A DNA stretch of 64,000 nt from Phreatobacter cathodiphilus (GCF_003008515.1 NZ_CP027668.1:1046001-1110000); one strand, 5' to 3'. Counted from the first letter of the stretch, positions 34,919-46,044 are shown. A program made the numbers and translations. Notes: generated by a model not told the origin, from the sequence alone.

Positions 34919-35665
34919 TCAGGCCGGGTCGCGGAAGCTCTTCCAGCTCCGGGTGGGGTAGTCGTAGAGGCGACCGCTCTCGGTCACCGAGGTGAGGCAC
35001 ATGGCGACGATGGCCTCGGCGGCGGCCTCGGGCGGCTCCAGCGTCTGCGGATCCTCACCCGGCATGGCCTGCGCCCGCATGGTGGTGCGGATCGGCCCGG
35101 GATTGAACAGGTTCACCCGGATCGCCGTCCTCTCGGTCTCGGCCGCATAGGTGCGGGCGAGGGCGTCGACGGCGGCCTTGGTCGAGGAATAGGGACCCCA
35201 GAAAGGCCGGCACTTGGTGGCGGCGCCGGAGGTCACGAAGACGGCGCGGCCCGCAACGGATGCCTGCAGCAGCGGGTCGAAGGAGCGGATCAGCCGCCAC
35301 TGCGCCGTCAGGTTCACCGCGACGATCTGGTCCCAGTCCTTCGGCACCACATGGCCGAGCGGCGAGATCGGGCCGAGGATGGCGCCGTTGGCGACGAGCA
35401 CATCGAGCTTTCCCCAACGCTCGTGGATGGCGAGGCCGAGCCTGTCGAGACCGTCGCCGTCGCGGATGTCGAGCGGCACCAGGGTGGGCGCGAGGCCGCC
35501 CGCCTGGCGGATGGCGTCGTCGAGGGATTCCAGGCCCCCCTGCGTGCGGGCCACGGCGACCACCTGCGCGCCGCCGGCGGCCAGCGCCAGGGCGGTGGCG
35601 CGGCCGATGCCGCGCGAGGCGCCGGTGACGCAGGCGATGCGTCCGGAAAAGGGCTTGTCGGTCAT
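34919..35665 (-). CDS. Short-chain dehydrogenase/reductase downstream of purF
   Basis: A 248-residue SDR. The cofactor motif is VTGASRGIGRATALAL, with VANGAI in place of NNAG. The catalytic Tyr and Lys lie in YSSTKAAVDALARTYAAE. It starts 19 bases after the purF stop, so it is the distal gene of that operon; this neighbourhood is common in Rhizobiales. The substrate is unknown. Confidence 0.88.
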   Translation of the reverse strand: MTDKPFSGRIACVTGASRGIGRATALALAAGGAQVVAVARTQGGLESLDDAIRQAGGLAPTLVPLDIRDGDGLDRLGLAIHERWGKLDVLVANGAILGPISPLGHVVPKDWDQIVAVNLTAQWRLIRSFDPLLQASVAGRAVFVTSGAATKCRPFWGPYSSTKAAVDALARTYAAETERTAIRVNLFNPGPIRTTMRAQAMPGEDPQTLEPPEAAAEAIVAMCLTSVTESGRLYDYPTRSWKSFRDPA

Positions 35666-35684
35666 GGGATTGTCGTAGCCGTCC

Positions 35685-37211
<1,527 letters not shown>

Positions 37212-37311
37212 CGGTCGTCGGCCCGTCGCGTCATATGCGGGCTGATGCGCCGGAACGATAGGTCCACCCCATGCACGGCGACCATGCGCCGGAAGAACAG
37301 CGGGCGCCAGA

Positions 37312-37941
37312 TCAGGGCTGGCGCGGCGGCGTCGCGCCCGGCGCCGGCGTCGCCGGCGGCGTGCCGGGAGCGGCGGGGGCCGTGGTCGCCGGAGGCGTCG
37401 TCGCGGGCGGCGTCCCGCCCGGGGTCGACCGGTTCAGGCGGCGCAGGATGTCGGACCCTTCGATGTCCTGCGGCAACTGCGCGATCAGCCAGTCCTTGGT
37501 CTGCTCGAGCAGGGCGTAGGACTTGGCCCGCGTCACCCAGTCGGGGCGGTTCGGGCCGGGGACGAGCCAGGTGAAGAAGGCGAAGGCGACGACCACGATG
37601 ACGAGGCCGCGGCCGAGGCCGAAGACGAAGCCGAGGGTGCGGTCGAGCACGCCGATCTTGGAATCGAGGATGGCGTCGGAAATCTTGATGGTGATGAGCG
37701 AGACGATGACGAGCACTGTCAGGAAGACGCCGGCGATGACGATCGCCTTGGCGAGGAGCTCGTTGGTGATCTGCGTCTGCGCGATCGGCAGCAGCCGCGG
37801 ATAGGCGTACCACGTCGCGATCGCCGCCAGCGCCCAGGATGCGATGGACAGGACCTCGCGGACGAAGCCGCGAACCATCGCCAGCAGCGCGGAGATCAGC
37901 ATGATCGCGGCGAGGCCGATATCGAGATAGGTCACCGGCAT
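37312..37941 (-). CDS. cvpA: CvpA-family membrane protein
   Basis: A 209-residue inner-membrane protein with four hydrophobic segments, including LDIGLAAIMLISALLAMVRG and GFVFGLGRGLVIVVVAFAFF. It has a Pro/Thr/Ala-rich C-terminal tail (about 173-209) that is longer than in E. coli CvpA. In E. coli the gene precedes purF, as here. The role is not settled; colicin V export and envelope stress have been proposed. Confidence 0.9.
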   Translation of the reverse strand: MPVTYLDIGLAAIMLISALLAMVRGFVREVLSIASWALAAIATWYAYPRLLPIAQTQITNELLAKAIVIAGVFLTVLVIVSLITIKISDAILDSKIGVLDRTLGFVFGLGRGLVIVVVAFAFFTWLVPGPNRPDWVTRAKSYALLEQTKDWLIAQLPQDIEGSDILRRLNRSTPGGTPPATTPPATTAPAAPGTPPATPAPGATPPRQP

Positions 37942-38107
37942 CGATTTCGGCTCCGGAATGCGAGGTTCGGGCGCTGCGAGTCGGAAAACCCGCGCGCGAC
38001 CCCGCGCTTATAGCGAGGCGGGTGGCCCGCGTCACCCCGTCACGGGCGCGAGCGATCCTCACCACGCGGACCGGTCCGAATTGTGGCGGCGGGACGCGCT
38101 CGGCCGC

Positions 38108-38758
38108 TCACGGCTGGGGCGTCGCGGGGAGGGCGGAGACCGCCTTCGGCGGCGTCACGCCCATGGAGACATAGATGCTCATCAACTGGTCGATGCCGAT
38201 GTCGGCCGGGCTCACCCAGGTCTCCGGCACGTAGATCAGGCCGCCGCCGATGGGCACCGGCGCGGTGGGCACGAGAATGCCGAGATAGCGCTGCTCTCCA
38301 ACCATCACCGCCTCGTGCGACGGCAGCAGGGCGAGCACCGCCGCGCCGCCCGGCTCGCCGCCGAAGAAACACCAGACCGGGCTCATGCTCTTCAGCCCGT
38401 CGGCGTCCTTGCGGTCCACCATGGAGACGAAGCGCCGCGACAGGTCGTAGACCGTTCCGATCAGCGGAATGCGCCGCATGATGCGGTCGAGCGCATCCTG
38501 CAGACGCTCCTGCAGCACGATGGCGACGAGGCCGAGGAGGTAGATGACGCCGACGACGATCAGGATGCCGATGAGATAGGCGGCGAGCGACGACGACGAG
38601 AAGCCGAGGCCGAGGGACGTCAGGAACCGCCCCACCACCGTGCCGGGGCCGACGAAGCCGTAGATGAAGCTCACCGACCAGCCGACGACGAAGGCGGTGA
38701 CCGCCAGCGGCAGCAGCAGCAGGACGCCCGCCAGGAAGACGCGCCTCAGATTGCCCAT
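38108..38758 (-). CDS. DUF502 family membrane protein
   Basis: A 216-residue protein of PF04367. Two membrane helices, LAGVLLLLPLAVTAFVVGWS (about 9-28) and YLIGILIVVGVIYLLGLVAI (about 61-80), precede the family blocks RRIPLIGTVYDLSRRF and GILVPTAPVPIGGGLIYVP. A short segment near VYVSMG-like sequence closes the domain. The function is unknown. It lies between radA and cvpA in the same direction. Confidence 0.88.
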   Translation of the reverse strand: MGNLRRVFLAGVLLLLPLAVTAFVVGWSVSFIYGFVGPGTVVGRFLTSLGLGFSSSSLAAYLIGILIVVGVIYLLGLVAIVLQERLQDALDRIMRRIPLIGTVYDLSRRFVSMVDRKDADGLKSMSPVWCFFGGEPGGAAVLALLPSHEAVMVGEQRYLGILVPTAPVPIGGGLIYVPETWVSPADIGIDQLMSIYVSMGVTPPKAVSALPATPQP

Positions 38759-38807
38759 CCTTGCTCCCCCTCACGGGGCTTGCGCCCCGGCTGCCCCCGC
38801 ACGGGGA

Positions 38808-40223
38808 TCACTCCCCCGCTGCCGCCTTCGGCCGCTCCCGCGCCACGCCCGAGGCCGCGATATCCGCGACCAGGGTCGACAGGCCGGTGACGGCCTGCAC
38901 CGCAAGCCCGGTCTCGCCGGTCTCGCCGCGTGCGATCTCCGGCACCACGGCCCTGGTGAAGCCGAGCTTCTTGGCTTCCTTGAGGCGGGCCGCCGCCTGG
39001 GCCACGGGCCGGACCGCCCCGGAGAGGCTCACCTCGCCGAAATAGACCGCATCCGCCGGCAGCACGGCGCCGGAGAGCGAGGAGACGAGGGCCGCCGCCA
39101 CCGCCAGGTCCGCCGCCGGCTCGGCGATCCTCAGGCCCCCCGCGACGTTGAGATAGACGTCGTGGCCGCCGAGCCGCACGCCGCAATGGGCGTCGAGCAC
39201 GGCGAGCACCATGGAGAGCCGCGCCGGGTCCCAGCCCACCACCGCCCGCCGCGGCGTGCCGAGGGTGGAGGGGGCGACGAGGGCCTGGATCTCCACGAGA
39301 ACCGGCCGCGTGCCCTCCATGCCGGCGAAGACGGCGGTGCCCGGTGCGCCGAGGTCGCGCCCCGCGAGGAACAGTTCGGAGGGGTTCGGCACCTCGCGCA
39401 GACCCTTGCCGGTCATCTCGAAGACGCCGATCTCGTCGGTCGGGCCGAAGCGGTTCTTCACCGCCCGCAGGATGCGGAAATGGTGGCCGCCTTCGCCCTC
39501 GAAGCTCATGACCGCGTCGACCATGTGCTCGACCACCCGCGGGCCGGCGATCTGGCCGTCCTTGGTGACGTGACCGACGAGGATCACCGCGGCCCCGGAC
39601 TTCTTCGCGAAGCGGATCAGCACCTGGGCGGCCGAGCGCACCTGGCTCACCGTTCCCGGCGCGCTCTCCACCGAATCCGTCCACATGGTCTGGATCGAAT
39701 CGATCACCACCAGCCGCGGCGTCACGCCTTCCGACAGGGTGGCGACGATGTCCTCGACATTGGTCTCCGCCGCGAGCTCCACGGGGGAGGCGGTGAGTCC
39801 GAGCCGCTCCGCCCTCAGCCGCACCTGGCCGACGGCCTCCTCGCCCGAGATGTAGACGACCCGGTGGCCCATGCGGGCGAGCCGGGCCGAGGCCTGGATC
39901 AGCAGTGTCGACTTGCCGATGCCGGGATCGCCGCCGATCAGGATCACCGAGCCCTTGACGAGTCCGCCGCCGAAGACCCGGTCGAGCTCGCCGACCTGCG
40001 TCTCCGTCCGGGGCGCCTGGTCGTTGACGCCGTCGAGGCCGGCGAGGGCGAAAGCCCGCCCGCGTGTCTTGCCGGCCTTGGCCGGTGCGCCGCCGACGCC
40101 GGTGGCTGCCACGCTCTCCTCGGCGATGGTGTTCCAGGCCCCGCAGCTCTCGCACTTGCCCTGCCAGCGGCCGTAGGTCGCGCCGCAGGACTGGCAGACA
40201 TAGGTGGTGGTGGAGCGGGCCAT
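38808..40223 (-). CDS. radA: DNA repair/recombination ATPase RadA
   Basis: A 471-residue branch-migration ATPase. The N-terminal zinc finger is CQSCGATYGRWQGKCESCG (residues 10-28). The RecA-like core has GGDPGIGKSTLL, and the RadA-specific KNRFGPTDE is followed by a Lon-like C-terminal domain with GHDVYLNVAGGLRI. It helps process recombination intermediates. It starts one base after the alr stop codon, indicating an operon with dnaB and alr. Confidence 0.95.
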   Translation of the reverse strand: MARSTTTYVCQSCGATYGRWQGKCESCGAWNTIAEESVAATGVGGAPAKAGKTRGRAFALAGLDGVNDQAPRTETQVGELDRVFGGGLVKGSVILIGGDPGIGKSTLLIQASARLARMGHRVVYISGEEAVGQVRLRAERLGLTASPVELAAETNVEDIVATLSEGVTPRLVVIDSIQTMWTDSVESAPGTVSQVRSAAQVLIRFAKKSGAAVILVGHVTKDGQIAGPRVVEHMVDAVMSFEGEGGHHFRILRAVKNRFGPTDEIGVFEMTGKGLREVPNPSELFLAGRDLGAPGTAVFAGMEGTRPVLVEIQALVAPSTLGTPRRAVVGWDPARLSMVLAVLDAHCGVRLGGHDVYLNVAGGLRIAEPAADLAVAAALVSSLSGAVLPADAVYFGEVSLSGAVRPVAQAAARLKEAKKLGFTRAVVPEIARGETGETGLAVQAVTGLSTLVADIAASGVARERPKAAAGE

Positions 40224-40224
40224 G

Positions 40225-41328
40225 TCAGCCGGTATAGCGCCTGTGGTAGCGCCTGCCGAGGCTCGTCAGGATCTCATAGCCGATGGTGCCGGCCGCTTCC
40301 GCCACGTCGTCGACGCCGATTCCGTCGCCGATGAGGGTCGCGGTGTCGCCGGCTGCGACCGCACCCGCATCCGTCACGTCGATGGCGATGAGGTCCATGG
40401 AGACGCGGCCGGCGGGCTGGCAGAGGACGCCGTTGACCCGCATCGGCGCGCCGGTCTTCCGGTCGGTCGAGCCCGCCTGGCGCAGGTAGCCGTCGGCATA
40501 GCCGACCGAGACCACGGCGATGCGGCTGTTGCGCCCGGCCGTCCACGCGGCGCCGTAGCCGACGGTGTCGCCCACCCGCACGCTGCGCACCTGCACGATG
40601 GGCGCTTCCAGCGTCACGACCGGCGCGAGCGGGTCGCGGCCGGCGACGTAGCGGGCGCCGTAGAGCGCGACGCCCGGCCGCATCAGGTCGTGGCGGGCCG
40701 CGGGCAGGGTGCAACCGGCGGAATTGGCGAGCGAGCCGGGAATGCCCGGAAACAGGCCGCGGATCTGCTGGAACCGGTCGATCTGCCGGGCGGTGAGCGG
40801 ATGGCCCGGCTCGTCGGCGCAGGCGAAGTGGCTCATCAACAGGGCCGGCTCGAAGGCGAGGGCGTTGGCACCGGGTTCGGCGAGCAGGGCGGCCTCGGCG
40901 AGGTCGAGCCCCAGCCGGTTCATGCCGGTGTCGACATGGATGGCGGCGGGAAGGCGGCGGCCGACCGTCTCGCAATGGGCGGCGAAGATCTCCACGTCCT
41001 CGCGGCTGCCGAGTACCGGGCGGATGTCGTGGGCCGTATAGGTGTCCAGGGCCGCGCCGAAAAGACCGTTGAGCACGTAGACGGTCGCGGCGGGAAGCGC
41101 GGCGCGCAGCCGCTTCGCCTCCGACAGATGCGCGACGAAGAAGGTCGTGCAGCCCGCGCCGGCGAGCGCCGGGCCGGCCCGCTCGATGCCGAGCCCGTAG
41201 GCGTCGGCCTTCACCACCGCCGCCGTGGCGACGCCGCCGCCCATGCCGACGATCGCCCGGTAATTGGCGGCCAGGGCCGCGAGGTCGATGGTCAGGACCG
41301 CGCCGGCCTCGCTCTGCGGAATGGTCAT
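40225..41328 (-). CDS. alr: Alanine racemase
   Basis: A PLP enzyme that makes D-alanine for peptidoglycan; 367 residues. The PLP lysine is Lys40 in VVKADAYGLG. Other family blocks are HVDTGMNRLGL, NSAGC, DLMRPGVALYG and, for the catalytic Tyr region, GDTVGYGAAW. The start at 41328 gives the usual length; a frame to 41364 would overlap dnaB. It starts 4 bases after the dnaB stop. Confidence 0.95.
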   Translation of the reverse strand: MTIPQSEAGAVLTIDLAALAANYRAIVGMGGGVATAAVVKADAYGLGIERAGPALAGAGCTTFFVAHLSEAKRLRAALPAATVYVLNGLFGAALDTYTAHDIRPVLGSREDVEIFAAHCETVGRRLPAAIHVDTGMNRLGLDLAEAALLAEPGANALAFEPALLMSHFACADEPGHPLTARQIDRFQQIRGLFPGIPGSLANSAGCTLPAARHDLMRPGVALYGARYVAGRDPLAPVVTLEAPIVQVRSVRVGDTVGYGAAWTAGRNSRIAVVSVGYADGYLRQAGSTDRKTGAPMRVNGVLCQPAGRVSMDLIAIDVTDAGAVAAGDTATLIGDGIGVDDVAEAAGTIGYEILTSLGRRYHRRYTG

Positions 41329-41332
41329 GGGC

Positions 41333-42826
41333 CTACTCGAAGCGTTCGGGCAGCCGGTCGGCATCGGCGAGATCGGAGAAGCGCGTCACCGAATCCTCGA
41401 ACTGCAGCATGACCGTGCCGGTGGGGCCGTGGCGCTGCTTGCCGATGATCACCTCGGCGCGGCCGTGGACCTGCGCCATGTCGGTCTGCCACTTCAGGTG
41501 TTCCTCGGTGCCGGGCTTCGGCTCCTTGTTCTTCAGATAGTATTCCTCGCGGAACACGAACATCACGGCGTCGGCGTCCTGCTCGATGGAGCCGGATTCG
41601 CGCAGGTCCGAGAGCTGGGGACGCTTGTCGTCGCGGTTCTCGACCTGACGCGAGAGCTGCGACAGCGCCATGATCGGCACGTGCAGCTCCTTGGCCAGCG
41701 CCTTGAGGCCGGTCGTGATCTCGGTCAGCTCCTGCACGCGGTTGTCGCCCTTCTTCGACGAGCCGGAGAGGAGCTGGAGATAGTCCACCACCATGAAGTC
41801 GAGGCCGCGCTGGCGCTTCAGGCGCCGGGCGCGCGCCGCGAGCTGGACGATGGACAGGCCGCCCGTGTCGTCGATGTAGAGCGGCAGCGACTGGATCTCC
41901 TGCGCCGCCTGGGTGAGCTTGTAGAACTCGTCCTCGCGCATGTCGCCGCGACGGATCTTGTAGGAAGGGATGGCCGCCTGCTCGGCGACGATACGGGTGG
42001 CGAGCTGGTCGGCGCTCATTTCCAGCGAGAAGAAGCCGACGATGCCGCCGTTGGTGGTCTTGTGGGTGCCGTCGGGCTCGACCTCGAACTTGTAGGCCTT
42101 GGCGATGTTGAAGGCGATGTTGGTGGCGAGCGCCGTCTTGCCCATGCCCGGGCGTCCCGCGAGGATGACGAGGTCGGAATGCTGCAGGCCGCCGAGGCGC
42201 TGGTCGAGATCGTTCAGTCCGGTCGAGATGCCCGACAGCTTGCCGTCGCGCTGATAGGCCGCCGCCGCCATGTCGATGGCGCGCGCCATGGCGTCGGTGA
42301 AGCGGCGGAAGCCGCCGTCGTAGCGGCCGGTCTCGGCGAGCTCGAACAGGCTCTTCTCGGCGTCCTCGATCTGCTGGCGCGGCGGCATGTCCACCGGCGC
42401 GTCGTAGGCGACGTTGACCATGCCCTCGCCGATGAGGATCAGGTTGCGGCGGATGGCGAGGTCGTAGATCGCCCGGCCGTAATCCTCGGCGTTGATGATC
42501 GTCGTGGCTTCCGCCGCGAGGCGCCCGAGATATTGCGCCACGGTCATGCCGCCGACCTCGATGGCCGCGTCGTTCATGAAGGTCTTGAGCGTCACCGGCG
42601 TCGCGATCTTGCCGGCGCGGATGAGCTGCGAGGCGATCTCGTGGATCTTCTGGTGCAGCGGGTCGAAGAAGTGCTTCGGCTCCAGGAAGTCGGAGACACG
42701 GTAGAAGGCCTCGTTGTTGACGAGGATCGCGCCCAGCAGCGCCTGCTCCGCCTCGATGTTGTGCGGCGCCTGGCGAAACGGCAGGTCGGACGGGCCGACG
42801 GATTTCAGGGCGGGCAGTGCGGACAT
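41333..42826 (-). CDS. dnaB: Replicative DNA helicase DnaB
   Basis: A hexameric helicase that unwinds the chromosome at the fork; 497 residues. The N-terminal domain begins PFRQAPHNIEAEQALLGAIL. The RecA-like C-terminal domain has Walker A GRPGMGKTAL at about residue 221, with FMVVDYLQLL as Walker B. RELGEIT-like and LSQLSRQVE motifs follow. No intein or insertion was seen. It is the first gene of dnaB-alr-radA-DUF502-cvpA-purF-SDR. Confidence 0.97.
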   Translation of the reverse strand: MSALPALKSVGPSDLPFRQAPHNIEAEQALLGAILVNNEAFYRVSDFLEPKHFFDPLHQKIHEIASQLIRAGKIATPVTLKTFMNDAAIEVGGMTVAQYLGRLAAEATTIINAEDYGRAIYDLAIRRNLILIGEGMVNVAYDAPVDMPPRQQIEDAEKSLFELAETGRYDGGFRRFTDAMARAIDMAAAAYQRDGKLSGISTGLNDLDQRLGGLQHSDLVILAGRPGMGKTALATNIAFNIAKAYKFEVEPDGTHKTTNGGIVGFFSLEMSADQLATRIVAEQAAIPSYKIRRGDMREDEFYKLTQAAQEIQSLPLYIDDTGGLSIVQLAARARRLKRQRGLDFMVVDYLQLLSGSSKKGDNRVQELTEITTGLKALAKELHVPIMALSQLSRQVENRDDKRPQLSDLRESGSIEQDADAVMFVFREEYYLKNKEPKPGTEEHLKWQTDMAQVHGRAEVIIGKQRHGPTGTVMLQFEDSVTRFSDLADADRLPERFE

Positions 42827-43170
42827 GGGGCTTCTGAGTCTGTGCTGGGGCAGGCCTGTCTAGCAGAGCGGAGCAGTGCCGGGGCCAATCCTTTGGCAGC
42901 AGCGGCCATCATCGCCCGCTCTCCCCGATTCTCACAGGCCCATCCGGGAAGGGCGCGCATCGCAGGTGGACGCTTGACTCGCGCCGCCTGATCGGAACGG
43001 CGCCCTGTGGCCCCGGCGCCACGCCGCTGCGCAAGCAATCCGACGTCGAGCCAAGAATACAACCTGCGGGTTACTTGCGCCACGTTTGGAAACCTAACGT
43101 TAAGATTAACGTGCGATCCCTCATGCGAGCCGCAATCGCGGTGAATCGTTCATTTCCAAGGGGCGCTCCC
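42827..43170. other. Divergent dnaB/porin intergenic region
   Basis: 344 bases without a credible gene. It must contain promoters for dnaB and the porin gene. The one clear element is the palindrome at 43097-43112, described separately. A plus-strand frame runs through from 43075, but the signal peptide starts only at 43171. Confidence 0.45.
43097..43112. promoter_or_regulatory. Operator-like palindrome upstream of the porin gene
   Basis: ACGTTAA-GA-TTAACGT is a perfect inverted repeat 58 bases before the porin start. It stands in an AT-rich patch unlike the surrounding sequence. The spacing does not match the CtrA consensus (TTAA-N7-TTAA). The regulator is unknown. Confidence 0.45.
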
Positions 43171-44025
43171 ATGTTCAAGCGTGTCGCAATACCCATGGCC
43201 GCCGCTGCGGTTCTCATGACATCCAGCGTCGCCGGCGCTGCCGATCTCGGCGGGCCGGTCCTGCGCGGCTCCGAGGTCGTCGCGCCGTCCTACGAGTACA
43301 GTGACCACTGGAGCGGCGTCTATCTGGGCGGCCATGTCGGCACCCAGTTCGTCCACAACCGCGGCTTCCACAGCGATGCCACCGGCACGACGATCGACGA
43401 TGGTACCGGCCGCCAGGTCTGGAACTTCGAGTACGACTACATGAAGGCGCAGTTCAACTACGGCGTCCACCTCGGCATCCAGCGCCTGTTCGGCGCCTTC
43501 CTGCTCGGCGCCGAGTTCAGCCTCGACGGTCCCAGCGGCAAGGCCAACTCGCCCTGGTACAACGGCCACGTCGCCTTCACCGTCCCGCCCAACGGCGGCA
43601 ACCAGTACCAGCAGCGCATCGGCATCAACTGGCAGGCTTCGCTGGTGGCCCGCGCCGGCTTCGTGCACCACAAGTCGCTCTACTATGTGCTCGGCGGCTT
43701 CGCGGCGGCGAGCATGACCGCCTGCACCGTGCTCGACGACTGCAACAACCCCGTCGGCCACGTGGTGAAGTATTCCGCGACGCGCTGGGGCTGGGTGATC
43801 GGCGCCGGCATGGAGCACAGGCTGACCCACAACTGGTCCATCCGCGCCGAGTATCGCTACACCAGCTACGGCTCGCGCACCTGCCTTGCCACCGATCCCT
43901 GCGCGATCAACGCCAACGCTTCCGACGTCCGCAACCGCGTCGACACCCATGCCGTGCGCGTGGGCGTCAGCTACCTCTTCGGTGCACCGGCCCTGCCGGC
44001 GGCCCCGATCATCGCCCGCTACTGA
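43171..44025 (+). CDS. Outer-membrane beta-barrel protein, Omp31/porin-like
   Basis: A 284-residue protein. The signal peptide FKRVAIPMAAAAVLMTSSV ends at AGAAD, followed by the linker and DHWSGVYLGGHVGTQF, the start typical of Omp25/Omp31 barrels of Rhizobiales. Alternating amphipathic strands fill the rest. WSIRAEYRYTSYGSR is the penultimate barrel motif and VRVGVSYLFG the last strand. There is an unusual Pro/Ala tail after the last strand (APALPAAPIIARY). Two Cys pairs (CTVLDDC and CLATDPC) may form disulfides in loops. A strong terminator follows. Confidence 0.85.
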   Translation: MFKRVAIPMAAAAVLMTSSVAGAADLGGPVLRGSEVVAPSYEYSDHWSGVYLGGHVGTQFVHNRGFHSDATGTTIDDGTGRQVWNFEYDYMKAQFNYGVHLGIQRLFGAFLLGAEFSLDGPSGKANSPWYNGHVAFTVPPNGGNQYQQRIGINWQASLVARAGFVHHKSLYYVLGGFAAASMTACTVLDDCNNPVGHVVKYSATRWGWVIGAGMEHRLTHNWSIRAEYRYTSYGSRTCLATDPCAINANASDVRNRVDTHAVRVGVSYLFGAPALPAAPIIARY

Positions 44026-44070
44026 TCGGGGAGGGCGGGCCGCGCAGGCCCGCCGGTCCCCCTCCGATGC

Positions 44071-44103
44071 AAAACGCCCGGTCGCGAGACCGGGCGTTTT
44101 TTT
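44071..44103. terminator. Bidirectional Rho-independent terminator between the porin gene and rplI
   Basis: AACGCCCGGTC and GACCGGGCGTT form the stem around GCGA. AAAA on one side and TTTTTTT on the other allow termination of both convergent genes. Confidence 0.92.
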
Positions 44104-44141
44104 GATGGGATCGATGGTGCCGCCCGGAGGCGGCGCCGGGC

Positions 44142-44690
44142 TCAGCCCTCGGAGTCGCCGAACTCTTCCGGGTTGAAGGTCTCGAAGGTCGGCTCGTCGG
44201 CGCGCTGGGTGAGATCCTCGCCCTCGGTCTGCCGGTCGGCCTCGCCCTCGGAGCGCGCGACGTTGACGGTGACGGTGGCCTCGACCTCCGGGTGCAGCGA
44301 CACGGTGACCTTGTGGAGGCCGATCGTCTTGATCGGCGTGTCGAGCTGGATCATGGCGCGCGACACGGTGATGCCGGCGGCGGTGATGGCGTCCGACAGG
44401 TCGCGGGCCGAGACCGAGCCGTAGAGCTGGCCGGTCTCGCCAGCCTGGCGGATCAGCACGTAGGAGGTGCCGTCGAGCTCGGCGGCGACGGCCTCGGCTT
44501 CCTTCTTCATCTCGAGGTTGCGGGCCTCGAGCTGGGCCTTCATCGTCTCGAACTTCTTGCGGTTGGCCTCGGTGGCGCGCAGCGCCTTGCCGGTGGTGAG
44601 GAGGAAGTTGCGGGCGTAGCCCGGCTTCACGTCCACCACTTCGCCCATGTAGCCGAGCTTGGCGACGCGCTCGAGAAGAATGACCTGCAT
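44142..44690 (-). CDS. rplI: 50S ribosomal protein L9
   Basis: A 182-residue ribosomal protein. The N-terminal rRNA-binding domain starts [20 protein letters not shown] and contains [15 protein letters not shown]. The central helix is followed by the C-terminal domain with [16 protein letters not shown]. An acidic C-terminal extension of about 35 residues ([20 protein letters not shown] and beyond) makes it longer than E. coli L9 (149). It is last in rpsF-rpsR-DUF2232-rplI. Confidence 0.96.
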   Translation of the reverse strand: MQVILLERVAKLGYMGEVVDVKPGYARNFLLTTGKALRATEANRKKFETMKAQLEARNLEMKKEAEAVAAELDGTSYVLIRQAGETGQLYGSVSARDLSDAITAAGITVSRAMIQLDTPIKTIGLHKVTVSLHPEVEATVTVNVARSEGEADRQTEGEDLTQRADEPTFETFNPEEFGDSEG

Positions 44691-44719
44691 GATGATGCTC
44701 CTTGTTCAGTCGGTCGGTG

Positions 44720-45664
44720 TCAGGTGTTGAAGGGAGGCGCGGGCGGCTTGCGCCGCGCCCGGATGTCGAAGAGCACGTCGGCGAGGCCGGCGAGCGCCAC
44801 GAAGATCATCGGCCAGCCGATGACGAAGGTGAGGGCATAGAGCAGGCCCAGCGCGAAGCCGCGCATGCCCCAGCCGCGGGTGATGTCGTGCGCCAGCGCG
44901 AAGCCCTGCAGCGCGTAGATGGCGAGCCCGACCGCCAGCATGATGGCGGCGAGCTGGCCCGGAAAGCCGGAGGCGAAGGATCCGATGGAGCCGGCGAGGA
45001 GGACGAGCGAGGTCCATTTGGGAAGCTTCAGCGACGGCAGGTCGGGCCAGGGCCGGATCAGCCGGCCCGAGGCGCGGACGATGCGGCCGGCGAAATAGAG
45101 GTTGATGGTGGTGACGAAGGTCCAGACCACCGCCGCCGCCACCGGCACGGCCGCCGCCATCAGCGCCACCAGCGCCTCCCGATCGGTATTGCCGGCGCGC
45201 ATCTGGTCGAGCGTGCGGCCCACGGCCTGGCGGATGGAGGCCTGGAACGCGGTGTAGTCGAGGCCGTAGAGGGCGACGATGGCGAAGAGCGTCAGCAGCA
45301 CCGCGCAGGCGCCGACGAGCGTGAGGATCATGCCGGCCGGCATCCATTCGACCGCCTGCGGATCGTCCTCCCGCGGCGCCGGCCGCAGCGACAGCGCCGC
45401 ATAGGTGAGCACCCAGGCGGGCAGGCCGATCGAGAAGAAGAAGAACAGGCCGAACTGCGAGCGCAGCGCCACCGACAGGGCGAGCGCGCCGATGGTTCCG
45501 GCGAAGGCACCGGCATAGTGGCCCCAGCCGAGCCCGGCGATGAGCACGGGCAGCGCGGCGAAATAGAACAGGATGAGCGCCATCGGGCTCCCCGACGCGA
45601 GCGTCGCGAAGAGCAGTGCGGAGGCAAGTCCTGCCCCGAAGGCGATGGCCAGGGTCGGTCCCAT
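44720..45664 (-). CDS. DUF2232 integral membrane protein
   Basis: A 314-residue membrane protein with about eight hydrophobic segments. It has SPMALILFYFAALPVLIAGL near the N-terminus and VVWTFVTTINLYFAGRIVRA in the middle, and ends in a short Arg/Pro tail. The position between rpsR and rplI is conserved in Rhizobiales. The function is unknown; distant relatives in other phyla also lie beside ribosomal genes. Confidence 0.85.
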   Translation of the reverse strand: MGPTLAIAFGAGLASALLFATLASGSPMALILFYFAALPVLIAGLGWGHYAGAFAGTIGALALSVALRSQFGLFFFFSIGLPAWVLTYAALSLRPAPREDDPQAVEWMPAGMILTLVGACAVLLTLFAIVALYGLDYTAFQASIRQAVGRTLDQMRAGNTDREALVALMAAAVPVAAAVVWTFVTTINLYFAGRIVRASGRLIRPWPDLPSLKLPKWTSLVLLAGSIGSFASGFPGQLAAIMLAVGLAIYALQGFALAHDITRGWGMRGFALGLLYALTFVIGWPMIFVALAGLADVLFDIRARRKPPAPPFNT

Positions 45665-45796
45665 CGTCAGCTGTCCCGCTCATGGCAGAGGGTTAGGGGA
45701 GGATCCCCAGCTTCAGCCGCGGCGGTTCTGACCGGCACGGCCGACGATTACGTCAGGCGGTTGCGGCGGGGCGCTGGCGCGTCCCGCCGCAGGAAA

Positions 45797-46042
45797 TCAC
45801 TTGATCACGTAGGGCAGCAGGCCGAGGAAGCGGGCGCGCTTGATCGCCTGGGCGAGCTCGCGCTGCTTCTTGGCGGAAACCGCCGTGATGCGGGACGGGA
45901 CGATCTTGCCGCGCTCGGAAATGTAGCGCTGCAGGAGACGCACGTCCTTGTAGTCGATCTTCGGCGCGTTCGGGCCGGAGAAGGGGCAGGTCTTGCGACG
46001 GCGGAAGAAGGGGCGACGGGCGCCACCGGCTGCGGCAGACAT
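45797..46042 (-). CDS. rpsR: 30S ribosomal protein S18
   Basis: An 81-residue ribosomal protein. [20 protein letters not shown] and [20 protein letters not shown] are the family core, and the chain ends [15 protein letters not shown] 46042 is chosen; GTG 46048 in frame overlaps the rpsF stop. It binds S6 in the platform of the small subunit, so coupling to rpsF is expected. Confidence 0.96.
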   Translation of the reverse strand: MSAAAGGARRPFFRRRKTCPFSGPNAPKIDYKDVRLLQRYISERGKIVPSRITAVSAKKQRELAQAIKRARFLGLLPYVIK

Positions 46043-46044
46043 GG

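Noticed and set aside
38664-40334. Plus-strand frame of 556 residues opposite radA
   Set aside because: Antisense to RadA, which has all expected motifs; repeated Arg/His/Asp-rich composition.
43097-43112. CtrA binding site upstream of the porin gene
   Set aside because: The half-sites are separated by 2 bases, not the 7 of the CtrA consensus.
43075-43170. Upstream start for the porin gene
   Set aside because: The signal peptide begins at 43171, and the extension would place charged residues before it.
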